Shown piece by piece: positions 53,088 through 62,231 of a DNA stretch of 64,000 nucleotides. Made by a program: the position numbers and the translations under genes. The first letter of the stretch is position 1, and every line of letters begins with the position of its first letter. The stretch is from NCBI GenBank assembly GCA_963708515.1, contig CAVPSX010000021.1, positions 248,001-312,000 of the forward strand, given 5' to 3'. The notes under the pieces were generated by a model. The model was not told the DNA's origin. It made no database searches and saw only the letters and a list, made by a program, of their open reading frames with translations. The stretch comes from JAPLJM01 sp963708515 (GTDB lineage Bacteria; Desulfobacterota; Syntrophia; Syntrophales; Fen-1087).

Positions 53088-53163
53088 GGCGCTGAAAAAT
53101 GGTTCGCAAGCGGCGAATCAAAGATTTTTCGTTGATGGGGACACGACTCCGTCATGTCCCCAT
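53088..53163 (+). repeat. Family A repeat, left arm plus hairpin core, inside the dinB leader
   Basis: GCTGAAAAATGGTTCGCAAG and CGGCGAATCAAAGATTTTTC are followed by ATGGGGACA-11-TGTCCCCAT, a perfect 9-bp stem. The right arm is missing. Confidence 0.7.
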
Positions 53164-53185
53164 GACGCATGTTTGGAAAGTAAAC

Positions 53186-54601
53186 ATGACCGACAATCTC
53201 CTTTTCAGCCTGCATTCCTGGCCGCAGGCGATCCTGCACATCGACGGGGACGCCTTCTTCACCTCCTGTGAAGAGGCCATTCATCCCGAGCTGCGCGGGA
53301 AGCCCATCATCACGGGGGGCGAGCGGGGGATCGTCGCCTGCGCGAGCTACGCCGCCAAAAGGCTGGGCGTCAAGCGGGGCGTGCCGCTGCATGAAGCGAA
53401 AAAAATCTGTCCGGACCTCGTTGTGCTGCCCTCCGACTACGAAACCTACAGCCTCTTTTCCCGGCGGATGTTCAACATCATGCGTCGCTTCACGCCACAG
53501 GTGGAGGAATATTCCATCGACGAGGCCTTCGCCGACATCACGGGGATGCGCCGGGCGCTTCGGGCCTCCTATGAACAGATCGCCCTTTCCATCAAAAACG
53601 AAATCGCCAGGGAACTCGGGATCACCGTCTCCGTGGGGCTAAGCCTCACGAAAGTCCTGGCCAAGGCAGCCTCGAAACATCAGAAACCGGACGGGCTGAC
53701 CGTCATTCCCGGCCGGGCGATCGCCCGGTATCTCGAACACCTGCCCGTGGAGAAGATCTGGGGCATCGGCCCCGCCACGACGAATTATCTCAACAAGATG
53801 GGCGTCCGCACGGCCCTGGCGTTCGCCCGGCTCCCGGAAAAGACCGTCCGGGAACGCTTCACCAAGCCCGGTGTGGAGATCTGGCAGGAGCTGCGGGGGG
53901 AGTCGGTGTATCCGGTCTCTCCCGAAGAAAAGAGCCGCTACGCGTCCATCAGCAAGACCAAAACCTTCGCCCCGCCGACGGCCGATCCGGACTATCTGTA
54001 CGCCCACCTGCTGCGGAACCTCGAATCCGCCTGCATCAAGGCCCGACGCTACCATCTGGCGCCCCGGCGGATCGTTGCCTTTCTCAAGAAGCAGAACTTT
54101 GACACGGTGGGCCGGGAGGCCCGGCTCAGCCGCCCCTGCGCTCATCCGGTTGAAGTATCCCATCTTTTGAAGGCCCTGTTCGCCGATATGTTCGGCCGGC
54201 ATGACCTCTTCCGCGCCACGGGCATCGTCCTGGCGGATCTGGTCAGGGACACGCAGACCCAGTACTCCCTCTTTGAAGACCCCCTGCGGGCGGAAAAGGT
54301 GCGGGACCTCTATGAGGCCATGGACACCCTGAGCGAAAAGTACGGCAAGCACACCGTCCATCTCGGCGCCTCCCACCCCATCGAAGTCTGCGGCAAGGGC
54401 AGGCGCGGCCGGCCCACGGTGCGGGAACAGACCTGCCTTTACGGCGAAACCCGTCGCAAGCACCTGAACCTGCCGATCCTCCACCTCCCTTTTCCCTCCC
54501 CTTACCACCCCCACCCGAACCCTCCCCCGTCGAGGGGGACGGCATTCTGGACTTTCTACCAGGGCATCAAAAAGGGCATGATTTTTTCCAGAAATGACTG
54601 A
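53186..54601 (+). CDS. dinB: DNA polymerase IV (Y family)
   Basis: About 471 residues from ATG 53186; upstream codons lie in the repeat. Catalytic motifs ILHIDGDAFFTSCEEAIHPE and EEYSIDEAFADITG, helix-hairpin-helix VEKIWGIGPATTNYLNKMG, little-finger domain RRIVAFLKKQNFDTVG. The C-terminus is longer than in E. coli and includes a Pro-rich stretch (PYHPHPNPPPSRG). It copies across DNA lesions with errors. The LexA-type site upstream fits damage control. Confidence 0.93.
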   Translation: MTDNLLFSLHSWPQAILHIDGDAFFTSCEEAIHPELRGKPIITGGERGIVACASYAAKRLGVKRGVPLHEAKKICPDLVVLPSDYETYSLFSRRMFNIMRRFTPQVEEYSIDEAFADITGMRRALRASYEQIALSIKNEIARELGITVSVGLSLTKVLAKAASKHQKPDGLTVIPGRAIARYLEHLPVEKIWGIGPATTNYLNKMGVRTALAFARLPEKTVRERFTKPGVEIWQELRGESVYPVSPEEKSRYASISKTKTFAPPTADPDYLYAHLLRNLESACIKARRYHLAPRRIVAFLKKQNFDTVGREARLSRPCAHPVEVSHLLKALFADMFGRHDLFRATGIVLADLVRDTQTQYSLFEDPLRAEKVRDLYEAMDTLSEKYGKHTVHLGASHPIEVCGKGRRGRPTVREQTCLYGETRRKHLNLPILHLPFPSPYHPHPNPPPSRGTAFWTFYQGIKKGMIFSRND

Positions 54602-54613
54602 AAATAAAATTAT

Positions 54614-54650
54614 TTGCATCAAGAGAAAATTACATGTATAAGCGCTTATA
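54614..54650 (+). promoter_or_regulatory. Promoter and palindromic operator of the pilus/secretion operon
   Basis: TTGCAT (54614-54619), 17-bp spacer, TATAAG (54637-54642). The -10 forms half of a perfect 14-bp palindrome TATAAGCGCTTATA (54637-54650), a likely repressor site. Confidence 0.6.
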
Positions 54651-54701
54651 TTTACAGTGGGATTTGTCTGCACATGCGAAAAAAAGGTGAGGAGCCCCGC
54701 A

Positions 54702-56678
54702 TTGGCCCGTGTAAATGACATCTCGTCAACAGAAAAACTCCTTGATCTGATTCGGAAAAAAGGTCATGACGCCCGTCCGGCAGCGACGCAGCCGGGGAAA
54801 AAACCCCTTCCTCTGCCCCCGCTGAAAAAAAGCGTCCAACGGCCCTTTGCCTTCAAGATCGCATCCTCCCGGAATGCGATCAACATCGGCGTCGATATCG
54901 GCCATGAGGCGCTCAGAATGGTCGGGATGGCAAAAACTTCTCCCGATCAATGGGCGTTGACCGGTTATGAGACGGCGCCCCTGGACCGCCAGATCCGCCG
55001 GGGAACCCCGGAATTCATCAGTCTGATGAAAAGCGCATTGACGCGCTTTTGCGGATCAGAGAAAAACATCAATATCTGGGCGATCATGTCGGCGGCCAAT
55101 GTCAGCATCCGCCATATCCGGATCCCGAAGATCGCCAGAAGCCAGGTTGAAAATGCCGTATTCTGGAGCGTCAAAAAAGAAACGCCCTTCAATGAAAAAG
55201 AGACCCTTCTGGACTTTGAAATTCTTGAAGAAGTCGTGGAGGAGGGCGCTCCCAAGTGGATGGTCATGGCTTACACGGCGCCCAGCCGGGAAGTCCAGGA
55301 GCTCAGGGGACTTTTTTCAAAGGCCGGCCTGCCTTTAGCCGGGATTTCCATCGTCCCCTTTGCCATCCAGAATGTCTTCCGCACGGGATGGATCCCGGCG
55401 ATGGAGGGTGATGTGGCCAGCCTGTTCATCGGCAATGATTTTTCCCGAATTGACATCTATTCCAAAAGGAATATGATCATGACCCGCGGGATCAAGGCCG
55501 GGATCAACAGCATGGTTGAATCCCTGCTGGAGGCGCTGCAGGGCCGCGACCGGGATGCGCCCGGCGGGGAACCGGGAAAGACGCCCGCCATGACCATGGC
55601 GCAGGCCCGGAAGGTTCTTTTCAGCCTGAGTCCCGATTCCGAGCCCCTGAAGGCCCAGGACGCCGGATTCGACCTGACGGAAGAAATGAAATTCGAAATT
55701 ATCGCGCCCGCCCTGGAAAGGCTGGTCCGTCAGGTGGAGCGGACCTTTGAACACTTCAAGACCAATGTCGGCGCGGACAAGGTGAGCCGGCTGTTTGTCA
55801 CCAGCGCCATGAATGTGTATCCGCCTCTGATCGCCTATGTGGGTGAACATCTTGGCGTTGAAACCGATGTTCTGGATCCCTTCTGCATGGCTTCATCGCC
55901 GTCCGCTGCCGACTGCCACATGATCAGCCTCTCCGAGAGAGTTTCGCTCCTGCCGGCCCTCGGCATGGCGCTTTCCGATAACGCCCATACGCCGAACCTG
56001 CTGTTTACCGCCAGGGACAAACAGCAGGTGGTGAAAATGGCCCGCGTCAACCGCATCCTGATTGCGATTTCGGCGGCGGCGGCCCTGGCGTCTGTGGGCG
56101 TCTTTCTTTATGAATTCGCCGCCATCGAAAAAAAGAAATCGGAGATAGCCGGTCTGCAGCAACAACTCATCCAGTATCAGCCGCGCATCGAGAAACAAAC
56201 TATCCAGCAGATGTTGTCCACGGCAAGGGCGCAGAAATTATCGTCGGGCGCCTATAGTGAACGTTACCGGGGCATGGCCGTGATCGGCGAACTGTCGGCC
56301 CTCACACCTGCGAATGTTCGCCTGATCAGCCTCCAAACCGACTTTGGCGCGGTTCTGCCGGATAAAGACAGGGAACCGGCCAGGGCGCCTGCAGCGGCAT
56401 CTGCAACAGCGACTGCACAGACACCGGCAACGGCGGAAAAGAAGGACGCGGTCAAAGAACCGCCGAAGGATACGGCGGCCGCCGGAAAAACGGGCCATGT
56501 CGTTCTGGAGGGCTTTATCTCCGGAAACCGCCTGACCCTCGAATCCTCGCTGGCCGGCTACATCATTCAATTGCAGTCTTCGCCGGTCTTCCGGCAGGTG
56601 ACCATCCAGAAAAACACGATTGAACGGCTCCAGCAGAAAGATATCCTGCGGTTTACGATCAATATGAAACTGGCTTAG
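54702..56678 (+). CDS. PilM-PilN fusion protein for type IV pilus/secretion assembly
   Basis: About 658 residues from TTG 54702 (GGTGAGGAG upstream). Residues ~60-430 are an actin-like PilM domain (INIGVDIGHEALRMVGMAK, ARSQVENAVFWSVKKETPF, GDVASLFIGNDFSRIDIYS). A transmembrane helix near residue 465 (ILIAISAAAALASVGVFLYEF), a coiled coil and a PilN-like periplasmic domain (LSALTPANVRLISLQ, VVLEGFISGNRLTLESSL) follow, with an Ala/Pro-rich linker. PilM and PilN are usually separate proteins that form the inner-membrane platform. Here they are one chain. Confidence 0.8.
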   Translation: MARVNDISSTEKLLDLIRKKGHDARPAATQPGKKPLPLPPLKKSVQRPFAFKIASSRNAINIGVDIGHEALRMVGMAKTSPDQWALTGYETAPLDRQIRRGTPEFISLMKSALTRFCGSEKNINIWAIMSAANVSIRHIRIPKIARSQVENAVFWSVKKETPFNEKETLLDFEILEEVVEEGAPKWMVMAYTAPSREVQELRGLFSKAGLPLAGISIVPFAIQNVFRTGWIPAMEGDVASLFIGNDFSRIDIYSKRNMIMTRGIKAGINSMVESLLEALQGRDRDAPGGEPGKTPAMTMAQARKVLFSLSPDSEPLKAQDAGFDLTEEMKFEIIAPALERLVRQVERTFEHFKTNVGADKVSRLFVTSAMNVYPPLIAYVGEHLGVETDVLDPFCMASSPSAADCHMISLSERVSLLPALGMALSDNAHTPNLLFTARDKQQVVKMARVNRILIAISAAAALASVGVFLYEFAAIEKKKSEIAGLQQQLIQYQPRIEKQTIQQMLSTARAQKLSSGAYSERYRGMAVIGELSALTPANVRLISLQTDFGAVLPDKDREPARAPAAASATATAQTPATAEKKDAVKEPPKDTAAAGKTGHVVLEGFISGNRLTLESSLAGYIIQLQSSPVFRQVTIQKNTIERLQQKDILRFTINMKLA

Positions 56679-56762
56679 GACTTGATGATGCCCTTGAACG
56701 CATTCAGTCTGATTTTGAAGCGAAACATGATTGTCCATCTTTCCGCTGACGGGAGGGGTTTT

Positions 56763-57822
56763 ATGAGCAGGTATCTCCACGGATTCTTGATTTTATTGTT
56801 AATATTTGCATTTTCCGGATGCGGTGGCGGTGAAGGGTCGACAAGCGGCGACCCGCTGGGCACGGACAGCATCAAGGTAGAGGCTTCCGTGACATCCCTC
56901 GGTGCAGGCGACGACAGCGTCATCACGGCAACGGTGGAGCGCCTGAACAAGCAACCGGCAACGGATCGCCTGGTTTCCTTCCAGGATTATCACGAACAAC
57001 TCGGGCGGCACGTTCAGGGTCGTAAACGATAAAGTCAGTGGGCAGGGCAAAGCCGTCGCGGTTTACACGGCCGGGACAAAAGATCCGGAAAAGTATGCCG
57101 AGGATACGATTCAGGCAAGCATAACAAACGGCGCCGCCGCTTCTGTGACGATTGCCAGATCCAAGGTCAGAACAAAGCCCTATATCGCGGAAGTGACGGC
57201 TTTGCCTCCAACCGTAACTGCAAATCAGAGCAGCGTGATCACGGCGGTTGTCAAGGAAGCAACCATCGATCAAGTGACAGGCCTAACCGTCGACATTCCC
57301 GTCAGTGGCGTAACGGTGTTCTTTTCCATCCCCGCGAGGAATACGGGATGGCCGGCCTTATCCACGTACAGCGGCGTCAGCGACGGCGATGGCGTTGTCA
57401 CCACGGTTTACTCGCCCGGAAACGCATCGCCCGCCGATACGGTCAATGATACGGTACAGGCAAGCCTTGCCGACGGTTCGAGCCGGGCCGTCGTGATCAC
57501 AAGGAGTGCCGGGACAACGACGGGCTATAGCATTACCGTCACTCCGGCTGCCCCGACCGTACCGATTACTGGCGGCAGCTGTGTCATCAAGGCAAACGTG
57601 AAAAACACGGGAGCAAACATCAGCGGTGTGACGGTCAATTTTGCCACTACCGCCGGCAGCGTTTCGCCTTCGTCACGGACAACGGACGCAAATGGAAACG
57701 CAGAGACCACATTTACGAGTCCAGCCGGAGCAGCAGCCGGGGACACGGCAGGTGTTGTCACCGCCAGCATCACGGCAGACGGCAATGAGTATGCCGCTTC
57801 CGTGGTGGTCACGAATAAGTAA
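56763..57822 (+). pseudogene. Lipoprotein with bacterial Ig-like (Big_1-type) domains, interrupted by one frameshift
   Basis: Lipoprotein signal FLILLLIFAFSGCGGG from ATG 56763 (GGGAGGGG upstream). Three invasin-type Ig repeats are visible: VEASVTSLGAGDDSVITATV, IAEVTALPPTVTANQSSVIT and VTPAAPTVPITGGSCVIKA, each ending in lines such as DANGNAETTFTSPAGAAAG. The frame breaks near 56986; removing one base gives IITNNSGGTFRVVNDKVSG and rejoins the second part. Intact length is about 353 residues. A surface Ig lipoprotein inside a pilus operon might cap, adhere to or cross the secretin. Confidence 0.78.
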
Positions 57823-57844
57823 CCATCGTTTGAGTGACTGACAT

Positions 57845-58387
57845 ATGTTCGATAAACTGAAAAATTTGAAGATTCCCCGGCGGACGGTCATCTTCCACCT
57901 GTCCTGCTGGGGGGGGTTGCTGTTCTTCGCCCTGGCCGTGATCTATCCGGTGCATCGGTATTCCGCAGGCCTGGACCGCGAGATCAAGGACATCCGGTTT
58001 CAGGTGGAGGAACAGAAGAATCTCCAGCCGATCTATCAGTCGCTGAAAGCGAAAAGCCAGGCCGGTACGGGCCGTGTTCTGCCCACCCCGGAAAGAAGCA
58101 GACTTCCCCGTGAGTTGATCGCCACGGTGCCGCCCACCATCAGGAAAATCGCCGCCGACGCGAACATGGATCCCCTGTCCGTCACACCGGATGTGAGTGC
58201 ACTGGCCGGCCAGCAGCGCTATCTGCTCGTGGACAACGTGGTAAGAGGCGAATTTGCTGATTTTCGCAGGTATCTGACCGGACTGGGACAACTGCCCTAT
58301 CTGGAGCGCATTGAAACGATCGAGATTCAGCAGAATCCCGATGTCATGGAATTTAAAATGAAAATCTGGCTTGCGTTGAGTTCATAG
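57845..58387 (+). CDS. PilO-like inner-membrane assembly protein
   Basis: 180 residues. A short cytoplasmic start and one transmembrane helix (LLFFALAVIYPVHRYSAG) are followed by a coiled segment (LDREIKDIRFQVEEQKNL) and a ferredoxin-like periplasmic domain (YLLVDNVVRGEFADFRRYL, LPYLERIETIEIQ). That is the PilO/GspM pattern. It follows the Ig lipoprotein by 22 bases and would pair with the PilN part of the fusion. Confidence 0.72.
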   Translation: MFDKLKNLKIPRRTVIFHLSCWGGLLFFALAVIYPVHRYSAGLDREIKDIRFQVEEQKNLQPIYQSLKAKSQAGTGRVLPTPERSRLPRELIATVPPTIRKIAADANMDPLSVTPDVSALAGQQRYLLVDNVVRGEFADFRRYLTGLGQLPYLERIETIEIQQNPDVMEFKMKIWLALSS

Positions 58388-58390
58388 ATC

Positions 58391-58903
58391 ATGCCGAAAC
58401 TGACCACCAGACAGATCATCATTTTAGGCATCGCCGTCATCGCCGTACTCTATGGCGGCTATGACTTTTTCTTCGCCAAAAGCAAGAAGGCCGCCGTGGT
58501 CGATACGGGGAAAAAGGTCGAGGAACTCAATACGTTTATGACAGAAATGACCGTTGCGCTGGGAAAGGACACCCCCTCGCCGGTTGACGCCCATATCATC
58601 AGACGGGCGGAAGCCGGATGGGCGCACGATCCTTTCTATAACCGGAAAACCGAAAAAGCCTGGGCTGTGGCCAAAGGGCAGGCGCAGACCGGGGGAATGG
58701 CCGCCGCGCCGAAAAGTCCCTTCAGCTATACGGGTTATGTGGAGGCCGGCAATAAAACAATTGCCGTAATTAACGGAAATGGATACGGCGCAGGTGATGC
58801 ACTCGACGTTGATGGCTACGTCCTGAAAGCGATCGATCCCGCGCGGGTCACCATCTACAACCGGGAAACCCGGCGGACGATTGACATTCCCTTGCAGGAA
58901 TAG
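58391..58903 (+). CDS. PilP-like protein
   Basis: 170 residues. One N-terminal transmembrane helix (IIILGIAVIAVLYGGYDFFF), a linker, and a small C-terminal beta domain (FSYTGYVEAGNKTIAVINGN, GDALDVDGYVLKAIDPARVT) of the PilP/GspC homology-region type. Such domains link the inner-membrane platform to the secretin encoded next. It starts four bases after the PilO-like stop. Confidence 0.7.
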   Translation: MPKLTTRQIIILGIAVIAVLYGGYDFFFAKSKKAAVVDTGKKVEELNTFMTEMTVALGKDTPSPVDAHIIRRAEAGWAHDPFYNRKTEKAWAVAKGQAQTGGMAAAPKSPFSYTGYVEAGNKTIAVINGNGYGAGDALDVDGYVLKAIDPARVTIYNRETRRTIDIPLQE

Positions 58904-58923
58904 GAGTTTAAGGAGGAAATGCC

Positions 58924-60588
58924 TTGAATCACGCAAAAATGACGACAAGCTGCCTGTATCTGATCTGCCTTCTGGCGGGGATGCTGATGGTCGCCGGCTG
59001 CGCCGGCGACCAGGGCCTCAAAAAAGACGCTTTCTTTGAAAAGTGGCAGACCATGGAAGAATCCTCAAGGGGCCATTCCCCTGTCCGCACGCCACGCATT
59101 AATGACATGAACTTGAAGGGTACCCCGACCCAGGTTGAGGGGAAAGCGGCAGCTCCGGAGAAAAGCCTGCCGACCAAGAAGATTGCGCTAAGGATGATCA
59201 GAGAAGATGTAAAACCAGTATTACGCTCCATGGCGCAGATTGCTGATCTCAACATCGTGATAAAAAATGATATCAAAGGGGAGGTCAGTGTTGATTTCAG
59301 GGCCGTGCCCTGGGACCAGGCATTTAACAGCATTCTGAATACCCAGGGTTTAACTTATGCCTGGGAGGGCGATATCATCCGAGTCATGTCTTTAGAAGAT
59401 CAGGACCGGGATCTGAAGCGAAAAACACTGGAGATGAACACCAAGTGGATGGAGGTTCCGCTGCCGCCGGTGGTTATACCGATTGAGTATGCCGATGCGA
59501 AAAAAATGATGGATAACCTCAAAGATATGCTGACCAAGGACAAGGATGGCAAGACCAAGGGGTCGATCAAGGTGGACGAACACACCAATTCCTTGATCAT
59601 TGCCGCCATCCGTCAGGATCTGGACGAAATGCTGTCCATCATCGAGAAGATCGACAAACCCACCAGCCAGATCCTGATCAAGGCCAATATCGTGGAGGCG
59701 ACCAAGGATACGGCGCGCGCTCTGGGCATCCAGTGGGGCGGCATGTATGCACGAAAGGTTGGTGATCAAAATGTTTATGTTACGCCCGGCGGGACGACAA
59801 CAACCGGCAGCGCGCCGACTGATCCGTTAGGCGGCACATACACACCCGCATCCGGTGCACCGGGGCTTTCCGGCCATGGATACGGCGTCAATTTCCCCGG
59901 CGCCTCGTCGGCGCTGGCCGCGGCGGCCAGCGGCGGCATGGGTTCGCTGGGTCTGCTCATCGGGACCATCGGCGGGAACATTCTCGATGTGCAGTTACAG
60001 GCCCTCCAGCAGGACGGCAAGGTCAATATCCTGTCCAGCCCCTCCATCACCACGATGGACAATCAGATGGCCTATACGGAAAACGGCGAAAAGGTTCCCT
60101 ATGTCTCGACGAGCACGTCCGGCGGCGTCACCACGCAGGACGTCAAGTTTGAAGACGCCGTCCTGCGGCTCGAGATCACGCCCCATGTGATCGGCGGCAA
60201 TAATCTGAAAATGGGGATTCTGGTGAAGAAAAATGAGGTGGACCCCACCGGGCGCAATGTCCTCGGGAACCCTTATATCTTCAAGAAGGAAACAAAAACG
60301 AACCTGATCATCAAGGACGGCGAGACCATCGTGATTTCAGGATTGACGAAGCAGCGGTTAACAGATGCGGAAGGCGGCATTCCCTGGATCAAGAACATTC
60401 CCGTACTGGGGTGGCTTTTCAAGTCGACGGGAAAAGCGGAGACCATGGAAGAGGTGCTCATCTTCATCACGCCGACGATCCTGCCGCCGCAGGGCGCAGC
60501 GGCCGCCGCGCCGGCAGCGACAGAGAAGCCGTTGGAAAAAGCGCCTTCAGACACCCCGGCAGCGCCGGCAAACGCGGCGACACAATAG
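58924..60588 (+). CDS. Secretin (PilQ/MshL/GspD type) lipoprotein
   Basis: 554 residues from TTG 58924 (AAGGAGG seven bases upstream). Lipoprotein signal LAGMLMVAGCAG. An AMIN-like/STN domain (VKPVLRSMAQIADLNIVIKN) and N1-type domain (IEYADAKKMMDNLKDMLTK, DEHTNSLIIAAIRQDLDEML) lead to the secretin core with VNILSSPSITTMDNQ, DVKFEDAVLRLEITPHVIGG and LIIKDGETIVISGLTKQ. A Gly/Ala-rich loop and an Ala/Pro tail flank it. It forms the outer-membrane pore of the machine. Confidence 0.92.
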   Translation: MNHAKMTTSCLYLICLLAGMLMVAGCAGDQGLKKDAFFEKWQTMEESSRGHSPVRTPRINDMNLKGTPTQVEGKAAAPEKSLPTKKIALRMIREDVKPVLRSMAQIADLNIVIKNDIKGEVSVDFRAVPWDQAFNSILNTQGLTYAWEGDIIRVMSLEDQDRDLKRKTLEMNTKWMEVPLPPVVIPIEYADAKKMMDNLKDMLTKDKDGKTKGSIKVDEHTNSLIIAAIRQDLDEMLSIIEKIDKPTSQILIKANIVEATKDTARALGIQWGGMYARKVGDQNVYVTPGGTTTTGSAPTDPLGGTYTPASGAPGLSGHGYGVNFPGASSALAAAASGGMGSLGLLIGTIGGNILDVQLQALQQDGKVNILSSPSITTMDNQMAYTENGEKVPYVSTSTSGGVTTQDVKFEDAVLRLEITPHVIGGNNLKMGILVKKNEVDPTGRNVLGNPYIFKKETKTNLIIKDGETIVISGLTKQRLTDAEGGIPWIKNIPVLGWLFKSTGKAETMEEVLIFITPTILPPQGAAAAAPAATEKPLEKAPSDTPAAPANAATQ

Positions 60589-60607
60589 GGGTTTGGACGG
60601 GGTGAAA

Positions 60608-60655
60608 AAGCGAAAAAGATTTTGAGCCGCGGCGGAGCCATTTTTCAAAGGTCTC
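60608..60655 (+). repeat. Family A repeat, solo right arm
   Basis: AGCGAAAAAGATTTTGAGCC, then GGCGGAGCCATTTTTCAAAG and GTCTC, ending seven bases before the next ATG. Its CAAAGG is the only purine-rich stretch there that could serve as a ribosome binding site. Confidence 0.7.
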
Positions 60656-60661
60656 GATGTC

Positions 60662-62231
60662 ATGGAATATTACCGGATACTAAATCTTGTTAGAGAGCCT
60701 TTTTCCAATTCTCCCGAGCCGGAGTTTTTCTTTCAATCCCCCAAGCACGTAAGCTGCCTGCAGAAGCTGGAGCTGGCCATCCGCCTGCGCCGGGGACTCA
60801 GCGTAGTGATGGGTCATGTGGGCACGGGGAAAACCACCCTTTGCCGTCATCTGATCCGGCAATTCGCAACCGCCAATGAAGAAGCCGACGCCGTGGAAAC
60901 ATACCTGCTGATGGACCCGGCCTTCAGCACCCCGCAGGAATTCCTGTCCACCATTGCCATCGAATTCGGCATTGCCGGAAAACGCAAGCGAGAGAGCGAG
61001 GCCGACACGGATCCGAGCGAATGGCAGCTCAAGGAGCACATCAAGACCTATCTTTTCAAAAAAGGCGTGGATGAAAAGAAGGTCGTTGCGCTCATCATCG
61101 ATGAAGGCCAGAAACTGCCCGATTTCTGTCTCGAGATCCTGCGGGAATTTCTCAATTACGAAACCAATGAAAACAAGCTGCTTCAGATTATCATTTTTGG
61201 CCAGGAAGAGTTGCAGCTCACGCTGAATCGGTTGCCGAACCTCGCGGACCGCGTCAATCTGCATTACCTGCTGGAACCCCTGAATTACAAGGAGACCCGT
61301 GATATGATCCGGTTCCGCATCGCCCGGGCCGCGGAGCCGGGACAGGTCCCGACGCTCTTCACCTGGCCCGGCCTGCTGGCGGTCTATCTGGCGACGCGCG
61401 GCTATCCCCGGAAAATCATCACCCTGTGCCATCAGAGCCATGCTGGCCCTGATCATCAGGAATCGGTCCCGGGCCGGCTGGCTGCTCGTGCGTTCCTGCG
61501 CCGCCCGTTTTCCGGAAACAGGCAAATTATGGACGACCTGGCAGCTTCGCTGGATTTCCGTCATTTTGATCGCTTTGTTGGCCGGCCTGATGCTTGTCTT
61601 TGTCATGCCGGTGCAGACGGATCCCGTGAAAAAACCGGCAGCCGCTCCACAGGAATCAACAGGCCGCAGCCGCACAGGAGACCACGCCGGCGAGACGGCA
61701 ATGCCTGGACAAACCGGCGCCGCCGCAAGCCGTCAAGCCTCCGGAAGCGGTCCGTTATCCGCGACCGGATTTTCTGGGTAAAGTGGTCCTGAAGGACGGC
61801 CGAACGGTCTGGTGGCTGCTGAACGATTTTTACGGACAATCTGATCAGGAGATCTTCAGGTCCGTTGCGCTCGCCAATCCGCAGATCAAAAATCTGAACC
61901 GCGTCAACGCGGGAGCGACGATCAGGCTGCCGGCGATGCCGGCGAAGGGAAATCCTCTGCCCGCAGGACAGCACCTTGTGCAACTGTGGCTTCCGGAAAT
62001 ATCGAAGAGATCTACGAGCGCTACCGGACCTATAAACCGTCCGTGCCGGACATCCGGTTTCTTGTCTATTGGAATCCGGGTGAGGGTGTGGTATTCAGTA
62101 TTTTCATGAGAAACGGCTATCCGGATGCGGCGTCTGCCGGACAGGCGACGGCCGCCCTGCCCGTCGCGCTGACCGCCGGGGCAAGAGTGCTGAAGGATCT
62201 GGACAAGGAAACGGTATTTTACACGCGATGA
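60662..62231 (+). pseudogene. ExeA-like AAA ATPase with periplasmic peptidoglycan-binding part, three frame changes
   Basis: The start EYYRILNLVREPFSNSPEPE and AAA motifs (VMGHVGTGKTTLCRHLIRQ, ALIIDEGQKLPDFCLEILRE) are those of ExeA/GspA. After RKIITLCHQ the frame moves by +1 (about 61433) into AMLALIIRNRSRAGW, with a transmembrane helix ISVILIALLAGLMLVFVM. A second +1 (about 61650) gives QAAAAQETTPAR and VVLKDGRTVWWLLNDFYGQ, NRVNAGATIRLPAMP, LysM-like text. A -1 change (about 61984) gives VASGNIEEIYERYRTYKPS and the end at 62231. Read through, it is about 522 residues. The three changes suggest decay or poor sequence. Confidence 0.75.

Noticed and set aside
10406..60655. CRISPR array
   Set aside because: The repeats are far apart, about 150 bp long and lie in single intergenic sites; no regularly spaced short repeats or cas genes occur.
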